Source: Bifidobacterium dentium JCM 1195 = DSM 20436 (GTDB lineage: Bacteria > Actinomycetota > Actinomycetes > Actinomycetales > Bifidobacteriaceae). Taken from it: a stretch of DNA of 64,000 bases. Positions 1 to 8,450 of this stretch are shown here, in pieces. The translations under genes were made by a program, and so were the position numbers. How positions within the stretch are numbered: the stretch's first letter is position 1; every line of letters begins with the position of its first letter. The notes under the pieces are model-generated. The model searched no databases. It was not told the origin of the DNA and saw only the letters and a list, made by a program, of their open reading frames with translations. The stretch spans positions 1,240,001 through 1,304,000 of the forward strand of contig NZ_AP012326.1 of the NCBI RefSeq assembly GCF_001042595.1, given 5' to 3'.

Positions 1-118
1 TGCGGCCGCGTTGTTCGAGCCGACCGCGCCTCTGCGTGTGGCCCGCGAACTTGACGCCCTGCTTGACGCACGTCCGGAACTGGCTGACAAGCTCGCCAAG
101 GGCGAAACCTGGCGCTAA
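1..118 (+). CDS. pyrD: Dihydroorotate dehydrogenase, C-terminal end (partial)
   Basis: Only the last 38 codons are inside the window; the frame starts at base 2 and ends at TAA 116-118. The tail contains [17 protein letters not shown], which resembles the C-terminal helix of class 1B dihydroorotate dehydrogenases, enzymes that oxidise dihydroorotate to orotate in pyrimidine synthesis. The assignment leans on context: pyrE starts 28 bases downstream on the same strand, and bifidobacterial pyrimidine operons end pyrK-pyrD-pyrE. The sequence alone is too short to be decisive. Confidence 0.7.
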   Translation, partial: AAALFEPTAPLRVARELDALLDARPELADKLAKGETWR

Positions 119-146
119 CGACCATTCATCGCATGAAGGAGTGACT

Positions 147-839
147 ATGGAATCCCTTGACCACCGTTTTACCGAATTCCTGCTGGAGTCGCAGGCGTTG
201 AAGTTCGGTGAATTCACATTGAAGTCCGGCCGCAAGTCCCCGTACTTCATCAACGCCGGCGCCTTCAACGACGGCAGGAAAATCGCGACACTCGGCGCAT
301 TCTATGCTGAAAAGATCGCAGCCGAAATCGAAGCCGGCAACCTGCCGGAAGACATCGACACCGTATTCGGTCCGGCTTATAAGGGCATTCCGCTGGGCGT
401 CTCCACCGCCATCGCCCTGACGGCCGGGTACGGCATGGAAGTCGGCTACACGTTCGACCGCAAAGAGAAGAAGGATCACGGCGACGGCGGCATGATGGTC
501 GGCACCCAACTGACCGATGGCATGAAGGTGCTGCTCGTCGATGACGTGATGACCGCAGGCACCGCCGTACGCGAGGTCATTCCGAAGCTTAAGTCCGAAG
601 CGAACGTCGAAGTCGTGGGCTTGGTGCTGTCCGTGGACCGTATGGAGAAAACCAAGGATTCCGACACCTCCGCAGTGGAAGCCGTCGAAGCGGAATTCGG
701 CTTCCCGGTGTTCGCCATCGCCAACGTGAAAGAGATCTTCGAAGCCGGCCAGCACATCGAGACCGCGGACGGCGCCCCGTATGTCACGCCGGAGATCAAG
801 GCCGCCGCCGACTCCTATCTCGAACGGTATGGTGCCTGA
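147..839 (+). CDS. pyrE: Orotate phosphoribosyltransferase
   Basis: A 230-residue cytosolic enzyme that joins orotate and PRPP to make orotidine monophosphate, the penultimate step of UMP synthesis. The PRPP-binding motif of type I phosphoribosyltransferases is visible as [13 protein letters not shown] near residues 131-143, and [13 protein letters not shown] near the N-terminus is typical of PyrE. ATG 147 is chosen because GAAGGAG lies just upstream at 135-141; the frame stays open further upstream, but that part overlaps pyrD. It is the last gene of a pyr operon and ends just before a strong hairpin at 864. Confidence 0.95.
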   Translation: MESLDHRFTEFLLESQALKFGEFTLKSGRKSPYFINAGAFNDGRKIATLGAFYAEKIAAEIEAGNLPEDIDTVFGPAYKGIPLGVSTAIALTAGYGMEVGYTFDRKEKKDHGDGGMMVGTQLTDGMKVLLVDDVMTAGTAVREVIPKLKSEANVEVVGLVLSVDRMEKTKDSDTSAVEAVEAEFGFPVFAIANVKEIFEAGQHIETADGAPYVTPEIKAAADSYLERYGA

Positions 840-863
840 CCGCTCGATACTTGCCGAATATGG

Positions 864-900
864 AAGATCCTCCTTCGCACAATGAAGGAGGATCTTTGTT
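864..900. terminator. Bidirectional intrinsic terminator between pyrE and the LysR remnant
   Basis: A perfect 13-bp stem (864-876 with 884-896) closes a 7-base loop and is followed by a short T-run. The other strand also carries an A/T-rich tail, so the hairpin can serve the convergent LysR gene. The right arm ends just before that gene's stop codon. Confidence 0.85.
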
Positions 901-1822
901 AATCGATGAGATTGTATCCGTGGTCGGCGACGACCGACTTGAGCTTTTCAAGATAGTTTTCGGCCGCTTTCGACAGCTTCGCACGCTCGTTGGTGATCCA
1001 GCCGACCAGCATCGTCTCGTCGGTGTCGAGCGGCACGGTCACGATCTTCTCGTTGTTGAGGTCACCGTTGTCGATGCCGGTGCACACCGTGTAACCATTC
1101 AAACCGATGATGAAGTTCAGGATCGTGGCACGGTCGGTCACGTTGATCTGCTTGGGGGAGTATTCCGGCCAGACCGCTTCCTCGGCGAAGAAGAAGCTGC
1201 CTTCCTCGCCCTGCTCGTATTGAATGAACGGGAACGGCTTCAGGTCTTCCATCGTGACCTTCTTCTTGCCGGCCAGCGGATTGCTGCGTGAGATGAATAC
1301 ATGCAGCGGCGCGCGGAACAACGGATGGAATTCAAGATGCTTCTCGCGCAACATCTTGCCGATGACGTCCTTGTTGAAGTCGGACAGGTAGATGATGCCG
1401 ATCTCCGACAGCATGTTGGCGACCTGGTTGATGATGTCCTTCGTGCGGGTCTCGCGGATCGTGAACTCGTATTCATCGGACTTAATGGAACTGATCATCT
1501 CCACGAACGCCTCGACGGCGAATATGTAATGCTGCGTGGATACGGAGCATTACTGCTTGCGCGGCTTCGCGTTCTTATAGCGCTCCTCCAGCAGGGAAGC
1601 CTGATCGAGCACCTGACGAGCGTAGGTGAGGAATTCCGCGCCATCCACGGTCAACGCGATTCCTTGAGACGAGCGGGTGAAGATCTCGATGCCCAGCTCG
1701 TTCTCGAGTTCCTTCACCGAGGAACTCAACGCCGGCTGCGACACGTACAGCTCGTGCGAGGCTTCGTTCATGGAGCCGCATTCGACGATTTTGACGATGT
1801 ACTTCAACTGTAGGAGAGTCAT
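899..1822 (-). pseudogene. LysR-family transcriptional regulator broken by an in-frame stop
   Basis: From ATG 1822 the frame encodes a LysR N-terminal winged HTH (MTLLQLKYIVKIVECGSM, then YVSQPALSSSVKELENELG) and stops at TAA 1552-1550. The same frame resumes directly as SVSTQHYIFAVEAFVEMI and runs through a substrate-binding domain to TAA at 899. Joined, the product would be just over 300 residues, the normal LysR size, and no frame change is needed; the lesion is a single nonsense codon at the junction of the DNA-binding and effector domains. A sequencing error is possible. The two halves should not be annotated as separate genes. Confidence 0.85.
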
Positions 1823-1948
1823 AACACCCATTTATAGCAGCGGCCATTTACGAAAGAGCAGTTTATAACGTTCGGTTTCTGCATTGTGGACGGATGCATT
1901 CCGCCATCGGCATATCGCGACCATGGCGGAATGACTATGCCCGGACGA

Positions 1949-2584
1949 TCAGATCCGCACTCCCAAAGATGCAAGGTCCTTGCGAGCCTGTTCGGCATCG
2001 ACGAAGCGGAAGGCGTGGATGCCCACCTTGCCGGCTCCGTCCACGTTCTTCGCGGTGTCATCGAAGAATACCGACCTTTCGGCTTCGATGCCAAAACGTT
2101 GCAGTGCCAGCTCGTAGAAATCGGCGTTGGGCTTGAACATCTTCTCCTCGCCTGACACGACCGTGCCGTCGAGAATTTCCGTAAGCTGCGGAAACTTCTC
2201 GAAGGCGAAATGAATGGTCTCGTACGACCAGTTCGTAAGCCCCCATACGCCATAACCGGCGGCTTTCAGGTCGCGTAGCAGCCGTTCCGAGCCGGGCAGC
2301 AGGCGAACCAGGGAATCGTCGTAACGCGTGATGTAATCCTCGAAAATATCGGCGATCTCCTTGCCGTGGTCCTGCTCGACGCTTGGTAGCACCTCAGCCA
2401 GGGAAGCGCCATGGTCCATGCGGTCCTCATAGTCAAAGAAGCCGAACTCGTCGTCATCCGAGCAGATGCGATCCACCAGCTCCTGCGGGTAATGTCCTTC
2501 CAGCCCCGCGCGAGACTGCCAATCGACCACGACTCCGCAGAAATCGAAAATGACGTCGGTGATGGCGGGGACTGCATTGACCAT
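1949..2584 (-). CDS. HAD-superfamily hydrolase (epoxide-hydrolase/haloacid-dehalogenase-like)
   Basis: A 211-residue HAD phosphatase-like protein. Motif I near the N-terminus reads VIFDFCGVVVDW (nucleophile and acid Asp in DFxG form, the second Asp replaced by Cys-Gly as in several members of the subgroup). Motif II lies in YGVWGLTNWS, the motif III lysine near GEEKMFKPN, and motif IV in SVFFDDTAKNV. ATG 2584 has GAGGAAGG upstream on its strand; the longer reading frame upstream lacks such a site. The substrate cannot be told. It lies 86 bases downstream of the glutamine-amidotransferase-like gene on the same strand, so the two may be co-transcribed. Confidence 0.8.
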   Translation of the reverse strand: MVNAVPAITDVIFDFCGVVVDWQSRAGLEGHYPQELVDRICSDDDEFGFFDYEDRMDHGASLAEVLPSVEQDHGKEIADIFEDYITRYDDSLVRLLPGSERLLRDLKAAGYGVWGLTNWSYETIHFAFEKFPQLTEILDGTVVSGEEKMFKPNADFYELALQRFGIEAERSVFFDDTAKNVDGAGKVGIHAFRFVDAEQARKDLASLGVRI

Positions 2585-2670
2585 GGGGAACCTTCCTCGT
2601 AAAGCGTGTATCTGCTGTTCGTCAGTGTAGCGTAACGGGGTGGCGTAAGCGGAATGCTGGAAGCAGGGGG

Positions 2671-3450
2671 TTATCGCCGTGCCGCATTGACGAACTCGGA
2701 GAAGATGGTACGGCTGCGCGCATCGACGTTGTGCAAAAATTCCGGATGCCACTGCACCGCCCACAGGAATCGGGATTCCGGCCGGTATACGGCTTCCGTG
2801 ATGCCGTCCGTGGCCGTCGCCATGACCTTCAGCGTCGGTGCAACGGTCCGTACGGCCTGATGATGGTAACTGTTGACGGCGATCGACCAGTTGCCGTCGT
2901 CGTTGCGTTTCATGGTTGACTCGTCGACCTGCGATTGCGGCATGCCATTGAGCATATCGTCCAGCGGCGTGCCCGGTTCCACGGTCACGTCATGGCCGAA
3001 TGCATCGTATGGGGGCTTCATCATATGATGCTTCACATCGCTCGGATGTTCGCTCGGCAGATCACGCCACAGCGTGCCTCCAAGGCAGGCGTTGATCAGC
3101 TGAATGCCGCGGCAGATCCCTAACACCGGTTTGTCGAGCCGGATCATCGTGTCAAGCAGCGGTGGCTCCATCGCATCACGTTCGGCGCTCAGTTCCGGCT
3201 TCGTCGCCTGATATTCGGGTGTGACCTTCTCGCCGTAGAGCGTTGGATTCACGTCCTGCCCGCCGGTGAACAGGATGCCGTCGCACATATCGGCCAACTG
3301 GCGGATTTCATGGTCATCGGAGGTTAGCGGCAGCATGATCGGCAGTCCGCCTGCCTCCTCGATGCCGTCCATGTATCCGGGTAACAGCCACAGGCTGTCC
3401 CGTTCGTAATCGAACAGGGGAGTGATGCCGATGATCGGACGGCTTTTCAT
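2671..3450 (-). CDS. Gamma-glutamyl-gamma-aminobutyrate hydrolase family (class I glutamine amidotransferase-like)
   Basis: A 259-residue protein of the PuuD-like peptidase C26 family, which cleaves gamma-glutamyl amide bonds. The nucleophile elbow is GICRGIQLINA, and the catalytic His-Glu pair is in VQWHPEF near the C-terminus. A conserved N-terminal RPIIGITPLF strand and the FTGGQDVNPTLYGE segment match the family. ATG 3450 is favoured over the GTG three codons upstream because GGGAAAGG lies at proper spacing to the ATG only. No putrescine pathway genes are nearby, so the true substrate is open. Confidence 0.85.
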   Translation of the reverse strand: MKSRPIIGITPLFDYERDSLWLLPGYMDGIEEAGGLPIMLPLTSDDHEIRQLADMCDGILFTGGQDVNPTLYGEKVTPEYQATKPELSAERDAMEPPLLDTMIRLDKPVLGICRGIQLINACLGGTLWRDLPSEHPSDVKHHMMKPPYDAFGHDVTVEPGTPLDDMLNGMPQSQVDESTMKRNDDGNWSIAVNSYHHQAVRTVAPTLKVMATATDGITEAVYRPESRFLWAVQWHPEFLHNVDARSRTIFSEFVNAARR

Positions 3451-3572
3451 GAATGCCACCTTTCCCGTAGTTGAACCCTACGACCCTACTGATGGAACGA
3501 CAGCATAGTTTCCCGATATTTCACGATTGTGCGGTGTGCATTGCGGGGATGTCAAGTATTCAACCGACGGTT

Positions 3573-4166
3573 TCAACGCAGTATGTCCACGGGGGCGATG
3601 GATTTGCTGCGTTCGATGATGCCTGAGATGGTTTCCGGCGATTCCTGGCAGCCGCGGCGTAGCCACAACCACAATATGGACGAAGTGGATGAGACGAGGA
3701 TCTCCATGGCGTATTCCCCGGGGATGCCCGGTGTGTCATCCGGTGCCTTTCGCAGTCGTGACACCTGCCCGAGCAGCAGTTGCTTGATGACGTCCTTGAC
3801 GCGCTCGTACAGCTGCATGTCGTTGCCGCTGCTGGAGATGGCGTCGAAGAACGCATAGTCTCGTTTGAGATAGCGCATGGCGGATACGAGGTTGCGGGAT
3901 TTAATGATGTCTTCGACATCGAGCGGCTCGTTGTCATCGTCTGATTCCGGGATGAGTATTGCGGCCAGATCTGCGATGACGTCGTCGAGCAGCTGGTCGC
4001 GCAGGTCGAATTTGTCGACATAGTGCATGTAGAAGGTGCCGCGATTGATGTCCGCCTCGCGAGCCAGGTCGCTGACGGTCATCGCGTCGAAGCCTTTGTT
4101 CTTGACGAGCGTGGTGAACGCCGCTTTGATTTTCGCTTCCGTTTTGGTTTGTCGTTGTCGTACCAT
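3573..4166 (-). CDS. TetR/AcrR-family transcriptional repressor
   Basis: A 197-residue regulator. Residues 8-55 form the TetR HTH: KIKAAFTTLVKNKGFDAMTV, then READINRGTFYMHYVDKFDL, the recognition-helix region typical of the family. The rest is helical and variable, as expected for a ligand-binding domain. It is divergent from an ABC exporter, and an identical 17-bp site with the perfect palindrome CAACATGTTG lies before each gene. The simplest reading is repression of both itself and the exporter, relieved by an unknown ligand, possibly an exporter substrate. Confidence 0.9.
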   Translation of the reverse strand: MVRQRQTKTEAKIKAAFTTLVKNKGFDAMTVSDLAREADINRGTFYMHYVDKFDLRDQLLDDVIADLAAILIPESDDDNEPLDVEDIIKSRNLVSAMRYLKRDYAFFDAISSSGNDMQLYERVKDVIKQLLLGQVSRLRKAPDDTPGIPGEYAMEILVSSTSSILWLWLRRGCQESPETISGIIERSKSIAPVDILR

Positions 4167-4176
4167 GCCTGCCAGT

Positions 4177-4193
4177 TTAAATCAACATGTTGT
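4177..4193. promoter_or_regulatory. Predicted TetR operator, repressor-proximal copy
   Basis: TTAAATCAACATGTTGT contains the perfect 10-bp palindrome CAACATGTTG at 4183-4192. It lies 11 bases from the tetR start codon on the tetR side of the divergent intergenic region. The same 17 bases recur at 4302-4318. Confidence 0.75.
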
Positions 4194-4301
4194 GCATTCC
4201 AGTGGTAATCAACAGTTTTCCATAAAGCGTCTAAACTGAACGGTTTCAGGGGAAATGATCATTGTTCTGTTCATGTCGGGAAAGATACAATCATGCGGAA
4301 A

Positions 4302-4318
4302 TTAAATCAACATGTTGT
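4302..4318. promoter_or_regulatory. Predicted TetR operator, exporter-proximal copy
   Basis: This is an exact 17-base repeat of the site at 4177-4193, placed 23 bases before the ATPase start codon and overlapping its leader. Paired identical palindromes flanking a divergent promoter region are typical of TetR control. No copy is found before the duplicated ATPase at 10328. Confidence 0.75.
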
Positions 4319-4341
4319 CTATTGATGGAGGCGATACGTCA

Positions 4342-5043
4342 ATGGCGTATATCGAGATGGTGCATAGCTCCAAGCGTTATCAGATGGGTTCCACGACCAT
4401 CGTTGCGAACGATGATGTGAGTTTCGGCATCGAGAAGGGTGAGCTGGCGATCATTCTGGGCGCTTCGGGTGCGGGCAAGTCGACGGTGCTCAACATTCTG
4501 GGCGGTATGGACACCAATTCCGAGGGCAGGGTCGTCATCGACGGGCGGGACATCTCTGGCTATTCGGCCAAGCAGTTGACGGCCTATCGGCGTACGGACA
4601 TCGGTTTCGTGTTCCAGTTCTACAATCTGGTCGCCAATCTGACGGCCAGGGAGAACGTGGAACTGGCCTCGCAAATCGTGGCCGATGCCATGGATCCGGT
4701 GAAGGCGTTGGCGGACGTGGGGCTTGCCGACCGTGTGGATAATTTTCCTGCGCAGTTGTCGGGTGGCGAGCAGCAGCGTGTGGCGATCGCGCGTGCGGTG
4801 GCCAAGAATCCGAAGATCCTGTTGTGCGATGAGCCGACGGGCGCGTTGGATTACAACACGGGGAAGCAGGTGTTGCGGATTTTGCAGGATATGAGTCGTG
4901 AGAATGGTGCGACGGTGGTGATCGTGACGCATAATTCCGCCATCGCGCCGATCGCCGATCGTGTGATCCGCATGCATGACGGCCGCGTCACCGCGGTCGA
5001 GACCAACGAGCATCCCATGGACATTCAGGAACTCGAATGGTGA
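4342..5043 (+). CDS. ABC exporter ATP-binding subunit, MacB/LolD type (copy 1)
   Basis: A 233-residue ATPase that would power the FtsX-type permease encoded next. Walker A is GASGAGKST, the Q-loop FVFQFYNLV, the signature LSGGEQQR, and Walker [12 protein letters not shown], followed by the H-loop VTHN; all are intact. ATG 4342 has TGGAGG upstream at good spacing; an ATG at 4312 lies inside the operator and has no such site. It overlaps the permease start (ATGGTGA), indicating translational coupling. A base-identical copy lies at 10328-11029. The LolD/MacB class moves lipids, peptides or drugs rather than importing nutrients. Confidence 0.93.
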   Translation: MAYIEMVHSSKRYQMGSTTIVANDDVSFGIEKGELAIILGASGAGKSTVLNILGGMDTNSEGRVVIDGRDISGYSAKQLTAYRRTDIGFVFQFYNLVANLTARENVELASQIVADAMDPVKALADVGLADRVDNFPAQLSGGEQQRVAIARAVAKNPKILLCDEPTGALDYNTGKQVLRILQDMSRENGATVVIVTHNSAIAPIADRVIRMHDGRVTAVETNEHPMDIQELEW

Positions 5044-8000
5044 AACGCATCCTATGGAAGGACATTCGTCAGACACTGTCCGGCTCGATAGGACGATTCG
5101 TTTCGATCGTCTGCCTGATGGCATTGGGCTCGTTCGCCCTGGTCGGTCTCAAAGTGGCCGGTCCGGACATGCAGGCCACCGGTGCCGAATTCTACGGGCG
5201 CAACAATCTTGCCGACGTTACGGTCGTATCCACGTATGGACTGTCCGAAGACGATAAGGACGTCATTGGCAGGGCTGACGGCGTCAGAGGCATCGAATAC
5301 GGCTATTTCAAAGACGTTGTCATCAAGGGCACCGATTCCAGCATGCGCGTCTTCTCGAAACCGGAACATATCTCCACCTATGACGTGGTGGAGGGCAGGA
5401 TGCCGAAACGGCAGGGAGAAATCGTCCTTGACCTGAACCAGCGGAGCGCATTCGCTGTGGGCAGCATGCTTGACGTCACTGAAAAAGCCGACATCTCCGG
5501 CAGTACCGTATTGCGTCATCATCGCTTCGAAGTCGTTGGTTTCGTGCGCGCAAGCGAAATCGTATCCGGACTGAACATGGGCCAGTCCACATCCGGCAGC
5601 GGCACACTGACCTCATACGCCGTGGCCATGCCGTCGGAATTCGACTCCGAGGTGACGATGATCGCACGCATCGTCTACAACGATACTGAACATCTCAACT
5701 ATTGGACGGATGATTACCGCGACCGCATACAGAAACACAAGGACCAACTCGTCAAACTTCTTGCCGGCCAACCGGAAGCACGAGAGTCGAGCATCCGTGA
5801 GCAGCAGCAGGAGAAAATCGATCAGGCCAGACAGCAGGTCAAGGATTCCGAACAGCAGCTCGCCGACGCGGAAGCGCAGCTTGCCGATGCCAAAGCGCAG
5901 ATCGCAAGCGCCAAGGACCAGATGAGCGAAGGCGAAACGACCATGGTGCAGGAAGGTTCCGCGGCCATCGCACAGCTTGCGTCGGCACAATCGCAGATCG
6001 CCTCGGCCAACGCGTCGGTCGCGGCCGGCCAAGTGCAACTGCAGTCGGCGCAGACGAAACTCGTCGAAGGACAAGACCGGCTCTCCGAATCATGGAACAA
6101 GCTTTCCGACGCCAAATCGCAGCTCGATGACGCTCGCACCCAGCTTGAACTCACCAAAACCATGCTCGACCAGGCCGCAGCCATGTTGAACAAGATGGAA
6201 CGGTTCGGCACCACGGGAGCGGTATACGAACAACTCAAGCAACGGTACGAGACGGTGCTGGGCCAATACAACACGTCCGTGCAGGAATACAATGAGCGGC
6301 TGGAAGAATACAACAACGGTCTTCAGCAGTATCAGGATGGCGTGAACCAGCTTGAACAAGGATCGCAGGAATACCAGAACAACGCCGACAATCTTGCACA
6401 GGCCTCCAACCTCATAGCCAACAAGCAGGCGCAACTTGGCCAGGTGGCCTCGCAGGCAAGTAGTACGGCCGTAGACGGAGCCGAACAGCTTATCGAAGGC
6501 CGACGAAGCATCGAGAAGGCCGAAGAAGAGTACGAGAGCAAACTCGCCGAATTCAACAGCAACAAACCGAAAGCCGAAAAGAAAATAGCCGAGGCGAAAA
6601 CACGGATCGAACTGGCGCAGGAACAGGCCGACAACCTTACCATTCCCGCATACTCGGTCAGCGGCAGGCGTGAAGGGCTCACCTCGCAGGGCTACCGCGT
6701 CTACATGGTCATTGTGAACATCATCGGCAAGCTGGCGAACATCTTCCCGATTTTCCTGTATTTCGTCGCAGCGCTCGTCACCTTCACCACCATGGGGCGC
6801 ATGGTGGACGAGGAGCGTACGAATTCCGGCACGCTGAAAGCCCTCGGTTATACGAACGGCGATGTGATGCTCAAATTCACGGTCTACGGTTTCACGGCTT
6901 CGACCATTGGAACCGTCATCGGTGTGCTGGCCGGGCATACGGTGCTTCCGCTCATCGTGGAGCACGCCTACAGCAGTGGTTTCACCATGCCCTCCATCAA
7001 GCTCGGATTTCACCCGTGGGTCACATTGGTTTCGTTCCTGCTAGCCTGGATGAGCGCGGTCGTGCCCACGTGGATCGTTGCCTTACGGGAGTTGCGCGAG
7101 AAGCCGGCTGCCCTGCTCCTATCGAAGCCACCGGCGAAAGGCTCCAAGATTTTCCTGGAGCGTGTTACGCCGATCTGGAATAGGCTCAACTTCACCCACA
7201 AAGTGACTGCGCGCAACATCTTCCGTTACAAGATGCGTATGTTCATGACCATATTCGGCGTTTGCGGCGCTGTGTCGCTGCTCACCGCAGGACTTGGCGT
7301 GCAGGCGTCCATCGGTCAGATAGGCGAGCGGCAGTTCGACGAACTGATTCATTACGATCTGATCGCGGTCGAACGGTCAAGCGCGAATTCCGCTCAGATC
7401 GATGAGCTCAAAAAAGCGTTGAACAAGGATTCGGTGAGTTCCTCGATCGCCGCACATTACGAGGAATTGTCGAAAACATCCGGCAAAAACAGCGACAAAC
7501 AGCAGATCACGCTGCTTGCCACGGATGACGCATATAATTTCGGCACGTATCTGACCTTGCGCGATAGATCGTCGCATGAGAAGCGGATCATGGTCAACGA
7601 TGGCGCGATCATTTCGGAGCGGCTCTCCGAAATGCTGCATGTGTCCGTGGGAGACAGCTTCAGCGTGACCGATGCGGGCGGCGTGGAACGTACCGTCAAA
7701 GTATCCGGCATCTGCGAAATGTATATAGGCCATTTCGTATTCATGAACGCGCAATGCTATGAGAAGATGTTCGGCACGGATTACTCGGAGAACTCGTACA
7801 TGGTGCGTCTCAAGGATTCAAGCGTGGCCAATGCGGAACGTCAGGGCGCGCGACTCATGAAACTGTCCGCAGTGCAAAGTGTGGTGCAGAACACGACGCA
7901 GAAGAACATGGTGTCCACGATTGTGGAATCGCTCAATCAAATCATGGAAGTACTGATCATCGTCGCAGTGATGCTGGCGGTGGTGATCCTGTACAATCTG

Positions 8001-8333
8001 ACGAATCTGAACGTGTCCGAGCGTATCCGCGAATTGTCCACCATCAAAGTTCTGGGATTCCACACCAATGAGACGACGATGTACATCTACCGCGAAACCA
8101 TGCTGTTGTCCGGTCTTGGCATTCTTGCCGGCTATGGGTTCGGCGCATGGCTGCACGGCTATATCGTCACCGAGGTGCCGCCGGACGAGGTCATGTTCGA
8201 CCCGGCGCTTGGATGGAAGGCTTTCGTCGTGCCGCTCCTAGTGGTCGGCGTAGTGTTGGCCGTGCTTGGTTGGGTAGTGTACCGCCGTTTGAAGACGGTC
8301 GACATGCTTGCCGCGCTCAAATCCGTAGAATAG
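5037..8333 (+). CDS. FtsX-family ABC transporter permease with long extracytoplasmic coiled coil
   Basis: A 1098-residue membrane protein. Its first membrane segment is near residues 20-42. An extracytoplasmic domain follows, containing a long Ala/Gln-rich heptad region at about 260-540 (repeats such as QLADAEAQLADAKAQIASAK). Then comes an FtsX domain with several membrane segments (about 560-700), a second soluble part, and a second FtsX domain (about 960-1095) with the typical ERIRELSTIKVLGF turn. The start overlaps the ATPase stop. Permeases with such coils occur in Gram-positive exporters linked to TetR regulators; the substrate is unknown. The coil could reach through the cell wall or dimerise. 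Confidence 0.9.
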   Translation: MVKRILWKDIRQTLSGSIGRFVSIVCLMALGSFALVGLKVAGPDMQATGAEFYGRNNLADVTVVSTYGLSEDDKDVIGRADGVRGIEYGYFKDVVIKGTDSSMRVFSKPEHISTYDVVEGRMPKRQGEIVLDLNQRSAFAVGSMLDVTEKADISGSTVLRHHRFEVVGFVRASEIVSGLNMGQSTSGSGTLTSYAVAMPSEFDSEVTMIARIVYNDTEHLNYWTDDYRDRIQKHKDQLVKLLAGQPEARESSIREQQQEKIDQARQQVKDSEQQLADAEAQLADAKAQIASAKDQMSEGETTMVQEGSAAIAQLASAQSQIASANASVAAGQVQLQSAQTKLVEGQDRLSESWNKLSDAKSQLDDARTQLELTKTMLDQAAAMLNKMERFGTTGAVYEQLKQRYETVLGQYNTSVQEYNERLEEYNNGLQQYQDGVNQLEQGSQEYQNNADNLAQASNLIANKQAQLGQVASQASSTAVDGAEQLIEGRRSIEKAEEEYESKLAEFNSNKPKAEKKIAEAKTRIELAQEQADNLTIPAYSVSGRREGLTSQGYRVYMVIVNIIGKLANIFPIFLYFVAALVTFTTMGRMVDEERTNSGTLKALGYTNGDVMLKFTVYGFTASTIGTVIGVLAGHTVLPLIVEHAYSSGFTMPSIKLGFHPWVTLVSFLLAWMSAVVPTWIVALRELREKPAALLLSKPPAKGSKIFLERVTPIWNRLNFTHKVTARNIFRYKMRMFMTIFGVCGAVSLLTAGLGVQASIGQIGERQFDELIHYDLIAVERSSANSAQIDELKKALNKDSVSSSIAAHYEELSKTSGKNSDKQQITLLATDDAYNFGTYLTLRDRSSHEKRIMVNDGAIISERLSEMLHVSVGDSFSVTDAGGVERTVKVSGICEMYIGHFVFMNAQCYEKMFGTDYSENSYMVRLKDSSVANAERQGARLMKLSAVQSVVQNTTQKNMVSTIVESLNQIMEVLIIVAVMLAVVILYNLTNLNVSERIRELSTIKVLGFHTNETTMYIYRETMLLSGLGILAGYGFGAWLHGYIVTEVPPDEVMFDPALGWKAFVVPLLVVGVVLAVLGWVVYRRLKTVDMLAALKSVE

Positions 8334-8450
8334 GACGTCGGCCGAATGGCAGCGGCCATCCAGCGATCGCATCTCGCATAAGCGCAGGTACGAGTGCCGG
8401 ATGACCGCTGCCGTTATCTTCGGTGCTTTGCCGCTTGACGTCGTTCCCGA

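Noticed and set aside
899..1831. Two separate genes, a small DNA-binding protein and a substrate-binding protein
   Set aside because: Both are consecutive parts of one LysR protein in one frame divided by a single TAA; the second part has no ribosome site.
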